Assembly (NCBI RefSeq): GCF_013363995.1
Contig: NZ_JABWGO010000004.1
Coordinates: 1 to 64,000 of the forward strand
DNA: 64,000 nt
Source of the DNA: Nonomuraea rhodomycinica
GTDB lineage: Bacteria > Actinomycetota > Actinomycetes > Streptosporangiales > Streptosporangiaceae
Reading direction: 5' to 3'
This document shows positions 22,939 to 30,819 of the stretch, in pieces. The position numbers and the translations under genes were made by a program. Within the stretch, counting starts at the first letter, position 1; each line of letters begins with the position of its first letter. The notes beneath the pieces are model-generated. The model did no database searches. It saw only the letters and a list, made by a program, of their open reading frames with translations, and was not told the origin of the DNA.

Positions 22939-25113
22939 CTAGGGCTGCGGATCCGGCTGCTCTGGGCGGCCGGTGAGGGCGAGGCGGCGCTGTTCTTCCT
23001 CCACGATCTGCCGGGCCAGCGACTGCTCCGAGATGTCGACGGCGTCGGCGGTGGACTCTGCCAGGTCGCTGCGCCGGGCGTAGGCGTCGAACAGCTCCGC
23101 CTTCGTGCCCAGGATGTCGAGCATGCGCTGGTCGACGGCGTCCACGGACAGCAGGCGGTGGACCTGCACGGTGCGTACCTGGCCCATCCGGTGCGCGCGG
23201 GCCACCGCCTGGGCCTCCATGCTCGGCTTCACCTGTGGCTCGCACATGATCACCACCGAGGCGGCCTGCAGGTTGAGTCCCACCCCGCCCGCCTGGACCT
23301 GGCTGAGCAGCACCGCATGCCCCTTGGCCCTGGTGAACGCGTCCACCTCCTCCTGGCGGCGGGCCGCGGTCAGGGAGCCGGAGATCGGGCCGTGGGCCCG
23401 GCCGTTCAGCGCCGTCCGCACGACGTCGAGGACGTCGCGGAAGTACGAGAAGACGATCACCTTGAGCCCGTTGGCCCGGGCGTCCGCCACCAGCTCCAGC
23501 AGCCGCTTGAGCTTGGCCGAGGTGTCGTGGGCGGCGTAGGCGGCCCGCCGCATGGCCATGAAGTTGCCCTCCGCGACGGCCTGGCGGTAGGCGGCGAGGT
23601 CGTCGCCGCTGAACTCCACCCACTCGTCCACCTCGACCCGCCCGGGCAGCTCCGTCAGCACGTCCTGCTGGTTGCGACGCAGGTAGGCGGGGGCCACGGC
23701 CTTGCGGAAAGCGTGCGCCCCGGCCACCACGTCGCCGCCGCGGAGCCGGGCGGCCAGGTCCGGCTGCAGGTACGAGACCAGCGTGCGGAACTCCTCGACC
23801 CGGTTCTCCATCGGCGTGCCGGTCAGGAACAGCACCCGTTCGGTGTGCCGGCACCATCCGGCGACCGCCTTGGCCCGCTTGGTCTGCGGATTCTTCACGT
23901 AGTGCGCCTCGTCCACCACCAGCAGGCCGACCTCTGTCACCGGGAGGCGGTGCAGGCTGTCCAGGGTCGTCACGGCGACCCCTCCCCGCCGTGCCCACTC
24001 CTGCCGGGCCGCGTCGCGGCCGGCGCCGTGGAGTGGGTGGACGGCCAGGGTGCTGCGTGATTCGATCTCCCGTACCCAGTTGACGAGCACGCTCGTCGGG
24101 CACACCACGAGGAAGTGGGTGGCCCCGCGCGCCTTCAGGTGGGCCAGGACGGCGATGGCCTCGACGGACTTCCCCAGGCCCATCTCGTCCCCGAGGATCA
24201 CCCGGCGCTGAGCCAGGGCGAAACGGGCGCCGAAGGACTGGTAGCCGCGCAATGACACCCGGCGGTGGGTGTCGTCGAGCTCCTGAGCATCGACCTTGGC
24301 GAGCAGGTCGTCGGGCAGGGCTCCTCGATCGGCCACGACGGGTTCGCCGGCCACCTCCGCGAGCAGGCCGTAGTACTCCGCCGATCGGAGCTCGAAGTCC
24401 GACCACGCCTCAATGCCCGGCACCGCGGGCCGCAGCAGGTCGGCGGTCGTCTGGGCGAGCAGCAGCCTGGTCTCGCGCGCGTCCTCCAGCAGCTCAGCGA
24501 GCGATGCCAGCGCGGCGTGGGCCTGTCCGCGCCGCTCCCCTCCCATGAACAGCATCCGCAGCCTGCTGCGCGCGGGTCTCGCCTCCCGCAGCAGCCGGTC
24601 GAGGCGCGTGCCCAGCGTCCTCGCCACCTCCAGGGCGCGGGGCAGCTCCGGGCCGACGTCCACCAGCCGATGCAGGGCGATCACGAGCTCGGTGCTGTGC
24701 CGGTCCTGGTGCTCGATGTCCAGCCGGACGCCGACCGCCTGCTCGACGGCCGTGGCGATCTGGCGGGCCGCCGCGTGCACCTGTCCCGCGGTCTGCGCCC
24801 CGATCCCGGGCAGGAGCTGCAGCCGGTACGGCGTGGCGTCCAGGACCTGCCCCACCGTCGCGTAACCGGAGCGCTCCAGCGTGCCGATCCGTAACCGGCC
24901 ATCGGTGACGTCCTTGATCCGGCTGACCGGGATCGACGCCAGCTCGGCCCGCGCCAGCTCGGCCCGCACGTCCGCCAGCGCCCGCCGGACCGCCCCCATG
25001 ACCTGGGCGTGCTCCTCGACCAGGCTTCGAGCGTCGCCGAGGAGGAGGGCGGCGTCCGCGCACAGCGTCTTGACCTGCTTGGCGGTGAACCGCCTGTCCT
25101 CGATGTCGGCCAC
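22939..25113 (-). CDS. SNF2-family DNA helicase/ATPase with helix-hairpin-helix domain
   Basis: A 724-residue superfamily-2 ATPase of the SNF2/RapA-like kind. A helix-hairpin-helix (L-L-P-G-I-G-A-Q-T-A-G-Q) lies near 99-110. The motor follows: motif I G-D-E-M-G-L-G-K-S at 308-316, motif II D-E-A-H at 401-404, motif III L-T-G-T-P-M-E-N near 430, and in the C-terminal lobe Q-A-G-G-V-G-L-N-L and the motif VI A-R-A-H-R-M-G-Q. These proteins translocate on double-stranded DNA and remodel protein-DNA complexes; the cellular target here is unknown. The gene stands alone between an ArsR operon and tRNA-Lys, with no nuclease or methylase partner, so I do not call it a defence system. Confidence 0.9.
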   Translation of the reverse strand: MADIEDRRFTAKQVKTLCADAALLLGDARSLVEEHAQVMGAVRRALADVRAELARAELASIPVSRIKDVTDGRLRIGTLERSGYATVGQVLDATPYRLQLLPGIGAQTAGQVHAAARQIATAVEQAVGVRLDIEHQDRHSTELVIALHRLVDVGPELPRALEVARTLGTRLDRLLREARPARSRLRMLFMGGERRGQAHAALASLAELLEDARETRLLLAQTTADLLRPAVPGIEAWSDFELRSAEYYGLLAEVAGEPVVADRGALPDDLLAKVDAQELDDTHRRVSLRGYQSFGARFALAQRRVILGDEMGLGKSVEAIAVLAHLKARGATHFLVVCPTSVLVNWVREIESRSTLAVHPLHGAGRDAARQEWARRGGVAVTTLDSLHRLPVTEVGLLVVDEAHYVKNPQTKRAKAVAGWCRHTERVLFLTGTPMENRVEEFRTLVSYLQPDLAARLRGGDVVAGAHAFRKAVAPAYLRRNQQDVLTELPGRVEVDEWVEFSGDDLAAYRQAVAEGNFMAMRRAAYAAHDTSAKLKRLLELVADARANGLKVIVFSYFRDVLDVVRTALNGRAHGPISGSLTAARRQEEVDAFTRAKGHAVLLSQVQAGGVGLNLQAASVVIMCEPQVKPSMEAQAVARAHRMGQVRTVQVHRLLSVDAVDQRMLDILGTKAELFDAYARRSDLAESTADAVDISEQSLARQIVEEEQRRLALTGRPEQPDPQP

Positions 25114-25211
25114 GCGCCGTCCTTCTTCGCTGAACGCCGGAGATGGAGGGTATCCGACGTGGCCGGGGCACGATCAAGTGCGGACGGGCCGGCGAGCGGA
25201 GCGCGAAAAGC

Positions 25212-25249
25212 AGAAGCCCCAGCTCGGAATCTTCCGAACTGGGGCTTCT
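25212..25249 (-). terminator. Terminator downstream of tRNA-Lys
   Basis: Arms AGAAGCCCCAG (25212-25222) and CTGGGGCTTCT (25239-25249) are perfectly complementary, and the inner bases TCGGAA/TTCCGA extend the stem further. It begins 5 bp after the CCA end of the tRNA on the minus strand. Confidence 0.85.
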
Positions 25250-25253
25250 CGTG

Positions 25254-25330
25254 TGGTGCGCCGCCAGGGACTCGAACCCCGGACCCGCTGATTAAGAGTC
25301 AGCTGCTCTGACCAACTGAGCTAGCGGCGC
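25254..25330 (-). tRNA. tRNA-Lys (anticodon CUU)
   Basis: Read on the minus strand, the 7-base acceptor GCGCCGC pairs with GCGGCGC and is followed by A and an encoded CCA. The D arm is GCTC...GAGC, the anticodon stem GCTGA/TCAGC encloses the 7-base loop CTCTTAA with anticodon CTT, and the T arm contains TTCGAGT. Total length is 77 nt including CCA. A strong hairpin follows directly. It is the only RNA gene of the translation apparatus in the window. Confidence 0.97.
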
Positions 25331-25376
25331 TTGCGACAGGTGTAACTGTAGCAGCCGCGGCGCACCACCCGCACAC

Positions 25377-26300
25377 TCAGCCGAGGCGCGAGGCCAGCCG
25401 GGTGTAGGCGTCCAGCACCACGTCCCAGAACCTCTTCACGTCCATGGACGTCGCGACCAGGGCGTTCGCCTCTCGATCCGCCGCCTTGAAGTCCGTCACG
25501 GTCATCCCGGAGGTGTACCGGCCGGCGGTCTCCACCCGGACCACGGCCGGGACACAGGTGAACAGCGACGGGTCCAGGACGTAGGCGACCGCGCAGGCGT
25601 CGTGGATGGCGGGGCCGCCCTCGGCCGTGACCACGCCGTACGACGTGGCGGCCGGCACGACCAGGTCGGACAGCCGGCCCAGGGGGCGCATGCGCTCCAG
25701 GACGTCGGTGGTGACGAGGGCGGTCAGGGTGACGTCCAGGCCGAGCATCTTCACGGTCCAGCCCGCCTCGAACACGATCGCCGCGGCCTCGGGGTCGGCG
25801 AGCATGTTGAACTCGGCCGCCGGGTTGGTGTTGCCCCGCGTGTAGGAGCCGCCCATGATCACGAAGTCGCGGGCCCACTCCACGACGCGCGGCTCCTTGC
25901 GCACCGCGAGGGCGATGTTGGTCAGCGGGCCGATGGCCACGAGCGTGATCTCGCCGGGGGCCGCGCGCAGGGTCTCGATGATGAAGTCCACCGCGTGACC
26001 GTCCTCGGCCGGGCGGGTGGCGGGGGGAAGGACGGCGTCGCCGAGGCCGGAGCTGCCGTGGACGGTGGCGGCGCGGACGTCGTGCCGCAGCAGCGCCCCC
26101 GGGCTGCCCGCGACGACCGGCACCGCGCCGAGGTCCAGGAACTCCCGCAGGGCCAGCGCGTTGGCGGTGGTGAGGGAGAGGTCCACGTTCCCGCCGACCG
26201 TGGTGATGCCGGCGATCTCCAGGGACGGGGAGCCGGCGGCCAGGGCGAGGGCCAGGGCGTCGTCGATGCCGGGATCACAGTCGATGAGGAGTTTTGTCAC
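25377..26300 (-). CDS. Nucleoside hydrolase (IU-NH family)
   Basis: A 307-residue nucleoside hydrolase that cleaves the N-glycosidic bond of ribonucleosides for base and ribose salvage. The calcium-binding cluster D-x-D-P-G-x-D-D is at residues 8-15 (D-C-D-P-G-I-D-D), and the C-terminal H-D pair lies in P-A-I-H-D-A-C (about 232-238), both family hallmarks. Start is GTG 26300 with AAGGTG upstream. It stands alone between the tRNA gene and a candidate small RNA. Specificity (purine, pyrimidine or broad) cannot be read with confidence. Confidence 0.93.
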   Translation of the reverse strand: MTKLLIDCDPGIDDALALALAAGSPSLEIAGITTVGGNVDLSLTTANALALREFLDLGAVPVVAGSPGALLRHDVRAATVHGSSGLGDAVLPPATRPAEDGHAVDFIIETLRAAPGEITLVAIGPLTNIALAVRKEPRVVEWARDFVIMGGSYTRGNTNPAAEFNMLADPEAAAIVFEAGWTVKMLGLDVTLTALVTTDVLERMRPLGRLSDLVVPAATSYGVVTAEGGPAIHDACAVAYVLDPSLFTCVPAVVRVETAGRYTSGMTVTDFKAADREANALVATSMDVKRFWDVVLDAYTRLASRLG

Positions 26301-26344
26301 GGATGCACCTTATGAGGCAGGCCGGTGACGCCAGACCCCGGGCA

Positions 26345-26430
26345 TGAGTCGGGGCCGGGCAGTTCCCCCAAACCTGCCCGGCCCCGATCGAAGGCGGTCC
26401 AGGCCGACGCTTCCCCCAAAACGCCGGCGG
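26345..26430 (+). ncRNA. Candidate 6C-type small RNA (two C-loop hairpins)
   Basis: Two consecutive stem-loops with almost the same C-rich loop. Hairpin 1 has perfect 14-base arms at 26349-26362 and 26374-26387 (TCGGGGCCGGGCAG and its complement) around TTCCCCCAAAC. Hairpin 2 (26403-26428) has GCCG-A-CG/CG-C-CGGC around CTTCCCCCAAAA. Paired hairpins with runs of C in the loops are the defining feature of the actinobacterial 6C RNA family, which base-pairs with G-rich mRNA sites. Here the runs are five C, not six. The 275-bp gap around it, between OsmC and nucleoside hydrolase genes, holds no credible protein gene. The ends are approximate and no promoter could be fixed. Confidence 0.6.
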
Positions 26431-26576
26431 TCCCGCACTGCGGACCACGGTCCCCCTCCGCGTCCGCTCGGTAAAGGCTCTTCCGGTCAGTCGGCGTACC
26501 TTCTGACCTGCCTCGACACTACCGAGAGGAATGCAACGGACGCGTCATAACGGGGTCGAATATCGGCCTAATCCGG

Positions 26577-26969
26577 CTAGGAAAGCTCCAAACGGACCTC
26601 CGTTCCCTCCTGCAGGGAACGGCTGACCGTGCAGTACTTCTCGTGCACCCGCTCCGCCACGGCTCGGTAAACCTCGCCGGCCTCCTCCGACGGCAGCTCG
26701 ACGTCGTAGGTGATCGTCACGGGCCCGAGGAGGTTCGGCTCGATCTTCTCCGACTCCACCGTCATCGCCAGCCGCACCAGCCGGTGCCCACGCTTGGCCG
26801 TGAGCGGCTCCACGGTGACGATGTTGCAGCCGCCGACCGCGGCCAGCAACAGCTCGACCGGCGTGAAGACCCCGTCCTCGTCGCCGCCGCCCATCCGGAC
26901 CTCGGCGCCGCGGGCGTTGGTCGCCCTGAAGCCGCCGTCATCGGTCCGCTCAACACGCACGTTAGCCAT
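26577..26969 (-). CDS. OsmC-family protein
   Basis: A 130-residue OsmC/Ohr-superfamily protein. The two redox Cys of the family are present, in V-G-G-C-N (about 48) and in E-K-Y-C-T-V (about 112), so thiol-dependent peroxide reduction is plausible. The Ohr-specific sequence is not seen, so it belongs to the broader OsmC-like group whose substrates vary. The ATG at 26969 follows TAGGGTCTAAATC with no ribosome site, so the message may be leaderless. It is divergent from a membrane protein gene with only 52 bp between the starts. Confidence 0.88.
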   Translation of the reverse strand: MANVRVERTDDGGFRATNARGAEVRMGGGDEDGVFTPVELLLAAVGGCNIVTVEPLTAKRGHRLVRLAMTVESEKIEPNLLGPVTITYDVELPSEEAGEVYRAVAERVHEKYCTVSRSLQEGTEVRLELS

Positions 26970-27021
26970 GATTTAGACCCTACTCAGACACCTCTCATGT
27001 TCGGCACGCATCGTTGATCCC

Positions 27022-27720
27022 ATGGTTGGTAAGGCGAAGACGGATCAGTGGCCGATCCTGTTCTGGTGCGGGGTCGCCGTGGCGGAGTTCGGGGCGATCC
27101 AGCCGGGTCTGGGGTTCCCGTGGCGTCCGACGGCCTACGCGATGGCCGGCCTGCTGGTCGCCCTGGGACTGCTCGCGGTCAAGGCCGCGGACCTGGTCCG
27201 CTCCGAGACGGTCCGGCAGCGGCTGCGGCTCGCGACGTACCTGGCCGGCGTGCTGGTGCCGGTCCACCAGCTCAGCTCCACCGCGTACGTGACGCCGCTG
27301 AGCCGCACCGGCTCCCTCATCCTGTACGGCATGGCGGCCGTGATGGCCGTCTGGCACCACGCCACGCCGCCGCCGGCCAAGGGCGTGCTCGTGGTCGCCT
27401 CCGGCCTCGGCACCGCCCGGCTGCGGGCCCTGCTGGCCGAGCGCGCCGACGACACCGTGGTCATCTACCGCGCCGAGCGGATGACCGCCGAGCTGCGCGC
27501 CCTCCAGGACGAGTACGGCCTGACCCTGGTCGTCGGCGACGAGCACGACCCCCGTGCCAAGGAACGGGTCAGCGCCTCGGGGCTGCGGCGGCAGGTGCCC
27601 GACATCGGCGCCCGCAGGGTGGTCGTGGCCGGCCCGCGCCCCTTCCAGCGGTACGTGCGCGGCGCGCTGTCCCGCCTGGCCGTTCCCGGGGCCCGTATCC
27701 GCACGGCCCAGACGATCTGA
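27022..27720 (+). CDS. Membrane protein with C-terminal Rossmann/ferric-reductase-like half
   Basis: A 232-residue protein with four hydrophobic segments in the first 120 residues (about 8-28, 35-60, 72-90, 98-115). A soluble half follows that starts G-V-L-V-V-A-S-G-L-G-T-A-R-L-R and contains V-V-I-Y-R and V-V-V-A-G-P-R-P-F, which looks like the NAD-binding part of the ferredoxin-reductase family rather than a known enzyme. The ApbE flavinyltransferase gene follows after 77 bp on the same strand. I infer a membrane flavin electron-transfer protein; the family is not one I recognise with certainty. No clear ribosome site precedes ATG 27022. Confidence 0.65.
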   Translation: MVGKAKTDQWPILFWCGVAVAEFGAIQPGLGFPWRPTAYAMAGLLVALGLLAVKAADLVRSETVRQRLRLATYLAGVLVPVHQLSSTAYVTPLSRTGSLILYGMAAVMAVWHHATPPPAKGVLVVASGLGTARLRALLAERADDTVVIYRAERMTAELRALQDEYGLTLVVGDEHDPRAKERVSASGLRRQVPDIGARRVVVAGPRPFQRYVRGALSRLAVPGARIRTAQTI

Positions 27721-27797
27721 CCCGCCGGCGGATCACTTAGGGCGGCATTACGCCCCCTGTGGGACGGTGGCAGCCGATAGGCGAGCAAGGAGGCAAG

Positions 27798-28571
27798 GTG
27801 ACGACTTTTCCCGGTGGCACCCGTGTCGAGATGATCGCCGGCGTTCCGGTCAGCGTGGACATCAGGACCCCGCTGCCCGTACGGGAGCTCACCCCCCTCC
27901 TCGACAACGCGTTCGCCTGGCTGCGCTGGGTGGAGGCCACGTTCCACCCCTCCCGCGAGGACAGCCAGATCGGGCGCCTGAACCGCGGCCGGACCATCGA
28001 GCAGGTGCCCGAGCTGATCGAGGTGCTGCACCGCTGCGACGAGCTGAGCCAGGCCACCGGCGGCTGGTTCGAGGCCCGCCGCGACGGCGTCGTGGACCCG
28101 TCGGGCTACATCAAGGGCTGGGCGCTGGAACGGCTCTCGCGCGCCCTGGCCAACACCGGCGCGGGCGACCACCGCCTCGACGCGGGCGGCGACATCAGGC
28201 TGCGCGGCTCGGCCGCCCCCGGCCGCCCCTGGGAGGTCGGCATCCGCGACCCGCGCACCGGCCTGGTGCGCGCGGTGGTGGCGGCGCACGACCTCGGCAT
28301 CGCCACCTCGGGAGGCTCGCCCGTCGTCGATCCGCGCACGGGACGGCGGCGCACGGGCGTCGACTCCGTCACCGTGATCGGCCCCGACCTGGGCGTCGCC
28401 GACGCCTACGCCACCGCCATGTACGCGATGGGCCCGGTCCGCGCCCGGCGCTTCGCCGCCGAGACCGCGGTGCGGGGCCCGTACCAGAGCATGATCATCG
28501 AGGGGGACGGGCAGGAGTACACGACGCCCGGCTTCACCGCGCACATCGCGCAGCCCAGCCTGGCCGGATAG
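27798..28571 (+). CDS. FAD:protein FMN transferase (ApbE family)
   Basis: A 257-residue ApbE-type protein, which attaches FMN covalently to a Thr or Ser of a target flavoprotein using FAD and Mg. The family blocks are seen in order: G-Y-I-K-G-W-A (about 97-103), D-A-G-G-D-I (about 120), A-T-S-G-G (about 160) and A-D-A-Y-A-T-A (about 200). There is no signal peptide, as in several actinobacterial members. Start is GTG 27798 with AGGAGG just upstream; GTG 27759 is in frame but lacks a site. The membrane reductase-like gene upstream could be its partner, although no FMN-acceptor motif (D-x-x-T-G-A-T) was seen in it. Confidence 0.88.
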   Translation: MTTFPGGTRVEMIAGVPVSVDIRTPLPVRELTPLLDNAFAWLRWVEATFHPSREDSQIGRLNRGRTIEQVPELIEVLHRCDELSQATGGWFEARRDGVVDPSGYIKGWALERLSRALANTGAGDHRLDAGGDIRLRGSAAPGRPWEVGIRDPRTGLVRAVVAAHDLGIATSGGSPVVDPRTGRRRTGVDSVTVIGPDLGVADAYATAMYAMGPVRARRFAAETAVRGPYQSMIIEGDGQEYTTPGFTAHIAQPSLAG

Positions 28572-28576
28572 CCGGC

Positions 28577-28611
28577 GGGCCGCCCGCGCCCTCGCGGGGA
28601 GCGGGCGGCCC
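28577..28611. terminator. Bidirectional terminator between ApbE and small hypothetical gene
   Basis: Perfect 11-base arms GGGCCGCCCGC (28577-28587) and GCGGGCGGCCC (28601-28611) with a 13-base loop. It lies between convergent stops at 28571 and 28614. Confidence 0.8.
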
Positions 28612-28613
28612 GG

Positions 28614-28889
28614 CTAGGCGTCCGGGTGCTTGGCCAGGTATTCGATGTAGATGGGCCGCAGCGCGTCGCCCAGCTCACCCTCACCCGCCGCCAGGGCGTC
28701 ACTGAGCAGGGCCGAGACGCGGCTCAGGTCGGCGGCCGTCTCCTCCTCGTGGCCCGTGCTCGCCTCCGCGGCCGGGATGACCTTCAGCAGGTTCCACAGG
28801 AACCCCAGATCACCGTGGCGCACGGCGTATCGGACGGCGCGATCGTGCAGCTCGCTGGCGGGCAACGACTCCAGGCCCTCGGTGTTCAT
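28614..28889 (-). CDS. Conserved small hypothetical protein
   Basis: A 91-residue, mostly alpha-helical soluble protein with no signal peptide, membrane segment or motif I can name. Notable are L-H-D-R-A-V-R-Y-A-V-R-H-G-D-L-G-F-L-W-N-L-L in the N-terminal half and an acidic middle. GGAGGAG lies 6-12 nt before ATG 28889, coding statistics are good, and it is bounded by a terminator, so it is a real gene. It is divergent from the holin-like membrane gene. Proteins of this size and pattern are found in many actinomycetes without known function. Confidence 0.75.
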   Translation of the reverse strand: MNTEGLESLPASELHDRAVRYAVRHGDLGFLWNLLKVIPAAEASTGHEEETAADLSRVSALLSDALAAGEGELGDALRPIYIEYLAKHPDA

Positions 28890-29041
28890 CTCATCTCCTC
28901 CCTGGGGCCTCCTTCCCTCCGCGAGCAGCCGATAACGGCCTCACCGGCCACCGCGGGAGGACGCGCCGTGATCGCCGGGCGCGTAGGGTCGAAGCACGTC
29001 GGCCTACCGGAGCGCCTGCCGGAATGGGAGGATCTTCCAGC

Positions 29042-29422
29042 GTGAAGTTCATCATCAGGACCCTGGCGGCCGCGGTCGCCCTGTGGGTCGCCATCCAGTT
29101 CCTGGACGGCATCCAGATCACCACCCCCAAGTACTCACCGCAGTACTGGGGAACGCTGCTCATCGTGGCGCTGATCTTCGGCCTCATCAACGCCATCGTG
29201 AAGCCGATCGTCAAGACCCTCGGCTGCGCGATCATCGTCCTCACGCTCGGCGTGTTCCTGCTCGTCATCAACGCGGCCATGCTGCTGCTGACGAGCTGGA
29301 TCGCCGGGCAGCTCGACATCCCCTTCCACGTGGCGGACTTCTACCCCTCCGCCTTCTGGGGCGCGATCATCATCAGCGTCGTGAGCTGGATCCTCGGGCT
29401 CGTCCTCCCGGACGGCGACTGA
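29042..29422 (+). CDS. Phage-holin-4-like (YvlD-type) membrane protein
   Basis: A 126-residue integral membrane protein with four hydrophobic segments (about 3-20, 38-58, 60-85, 100-122). It matches the DUF/Phage_holin_4_2 (YvlD) family by the G-L-I-N-A-I-V-K-P-I block near 53-62 and the F-W-G-A-I-I-I-S block near 105. The family is common on bacterial chromosomes and is not evidence of a prophage; its role is unknown. I start at GTG 29042 because GGAGGA lies 9 nt upstream. The lyase gene begins 4 bp after its stop, so the two are probably co-transcribed, though no functional link is evident. Confidence 0.8.
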   Translation: MKFIIRTLAAAVALWVAIQFLDGIQITTPKYSPQYWGTLLIVALIFGLINAIVKPIVKTLGCAIIVLTLGVFLLVINAAMLLLTSWIAGQLDIPFHVADFYPSAFWGAIIISVVSWILGLVLPDGD

Positions 29423-29426
29423 CCTC

Positions 29427-30797
29427 GTGGAGCGCGCTCCCGTGATCCTCGACGGCGCCGGGCTGAGCTGCGGCGACGTCCACGCGGTCGGCCACCGCCG
29501 CGCGGAGGTCGCCGCCGGCCCGGCCGGCCGGGCGCGCGCCGCGTGGGCCGCCGCCCGGGAGCTGACCGGGCCGGTGTACGGCAGGGCCACGGGCGTCGGC
29601 GCGAACAAGGACGTGGCGGTCGAGCACGGCGGCCACGACCTGCTGCGCAGCCACGCCTGCGGAGCCGGCCCGCTCGTCGCGCCCGAGCGCGCCAGGGCCA
29701 TGCTGGCCGTCCGGCTCAACCAGCTCCTGGCGGGCGGGTCGGGGGTGGACCCGGCGGTGCTGCCGGTGCTGGCGCACGCGGTCAACGCCGGGTTCACGCC
29801 GCCGGTCCGTACGTACGGGGCCATCGGCACCGGCGACCTGACGGCCCTGGCGACGACGGCGCTGTGCCTGCTCGGCGAGCTGCCCTGGCGCGGCCCCGAG
29901 CAGGGGACCGAACAGGGCGAGGCGGCGGCATCGGAGGAGGCGGGGGCGGCGCCGGTGTTCGCGCTCGCGCCCGAGGACGCGTTGCCGTTCATCAGCTCGG
30001 GCGCCGCCACCCTGGCCGACGCCGCCCTCGCCTGCCATCGCCTGCGCGAGCTGCTCGACGCGGCCGTCGGCGTGGCCGCCCTGTCGTTCGCGGCGGCCGG
30101 CGCCTCGGCCGAGCCGCTGGCGGCGGCCGTCCAGGAGGCCCGCCCGCACCCGGGGCAGGCCGCCGTCGCCGAGCGCCTGCGCGCGCTGCACGCCCCCGGG
30201 CCGTCCGCGCGCGTCCAGGACCCGTACGGCTACCGCGCGTTCGCCCAGGTCCACGGGGCCGCGCTGGACGCGCTCGGCCGGGCCGAGCGCGCCGTCGAGA
30301 CCGACCTGAACGCCGCCACGGAGAACCCCCTCGTCTCCGGCTCCCTCGCCTGGCACAACGGCAACTTCCACTCGGCGCCCGTCGCCCTGGCGCTCGACGC
30401 GCTGCGCGCCGCCCTGGTCCAGACGGCGCAGCTCGGCACGGCGCGGCTGGCCACGCTGATGGACCCCGCGTACACCGGCGGGCTGCCGTTCCTGGCCGAC
30501 CGTCCCGGGGCGTCGGGGGCGATGATCCTGGAGTACGTCGCCCAGGACGCCCTGGCCGAGCTGCGCCACCTGGCGAACCCGGTGACGACCGGCACGGCGG
30601 TGATCTCCCTGGGCACCGAGGACCACGCGGGGTTCGCCACCCAGGCGGCCCGGCAGGCGCTGCGGTGCGTGGAGCCGTACGAGCTCGTGCTGGCCTGCGA
30701 GCGCGTCGCCGCGACCCGCGCCCTGCACGGCCCCGCCCCGGACCGCCCGCTGACCGGCGACCTCGACGCGGCCCTGTCCGCCCTCCGCGCCCCCTGA
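29427..30797 (+). CDS. Histidine/aromatic amino-acid ammonia-lyase family protein with altered MIO site
   Basis: A 456-residue member of the aromatic amino-acid lyase superfamily, whose enzymes remove ammonia from His, Phe or Tyr using the MIO group made from an Ala-Ser-Gly triad. Family blocks are present: V-Y-G-R-A-T-G-V-G near 50, E-N-P-L-V near 300, N-G-N-F-H-S near 312 and L-G-T-E-D-H near 395. The MIO region, however, reads Y-G-A-I-G-T-G-D-L-T-A-L-A (130-142), with Gly-Thr-Gly instead of Ala-Ser-Gly. Whether Thr135 can still give the cofactor is open. The protein is also shorter than typical HutH (about 510). GTG 29427 starts 5 bp after the preceding stop. No other hut genes lie nearby. 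Confidence 0.82.
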   Translation: MERAPVILDGAGLSCGDVHAVGHRRAEVAAGPAGRARAAWAAARELTGPVYGRATGVGANKDVAVEHGGHDLLRSHACGAGPLVAPERARAMLAVRLNQLLAGGSGVDPAVLPVLAHAVNAGFTPPVRTYGAIGTGDLTALATTALCLLGELPWRGPEQGTEQGEAAASEEAGAAPVFALAPEDALPFISSGAATLADAALACHRLRELLDAAVGVAALSFAAAGASAEPLAAAVQEARPHPGQAAVAERLRALHAPGPSARVQDPYGYRAFAQVHGAALDALGRAERAVETDLNAATENPLVSGSLAWHNGNFHSAPVALALDALRAALVQTAQLGTARLATLMDPAYTGGLPFLADRPGASGAMILEYVAQDALAELRHLANPVTTGTAVISLGTEDHAGFATQAARQALRCVEPYELVLACERVAATRALHGPAPDRPLTGDLDAALSALRAP

Positions 30798-30819
30798 CCG
30801 GCTCCCGGAGGGCTCGCGC

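Noticed and set aside
22939..25113. SNF2 helicase as part of a DISARM/Druantia-like defence system
   Set aside because: No methyltransferase, nuclease, phospholipase or DUF1998-type partner is adjacent; the gene stands alone.
25254..25330. tRNA-Lys as an integration site for a genomic island
   Set aside because: No integrase gene and no direct repeat of the tRNA 3' end was seen in the flanking sequence.
26344..26550. A 68-codon frame over the candidate 6C RNA
   Set aside because: Its codons are dictated by the hairpin arms, it has no ribosome site and no protein similarity; the RNA structure is the better explanation.
29042..29422. Prophage remnant because of a holin-like gene
   Set aside because: The YvlD/Phage_holin_4_2 family is common on actinomycete chromosomes, and no other phage gene, integrase or attachment site lies nearby.
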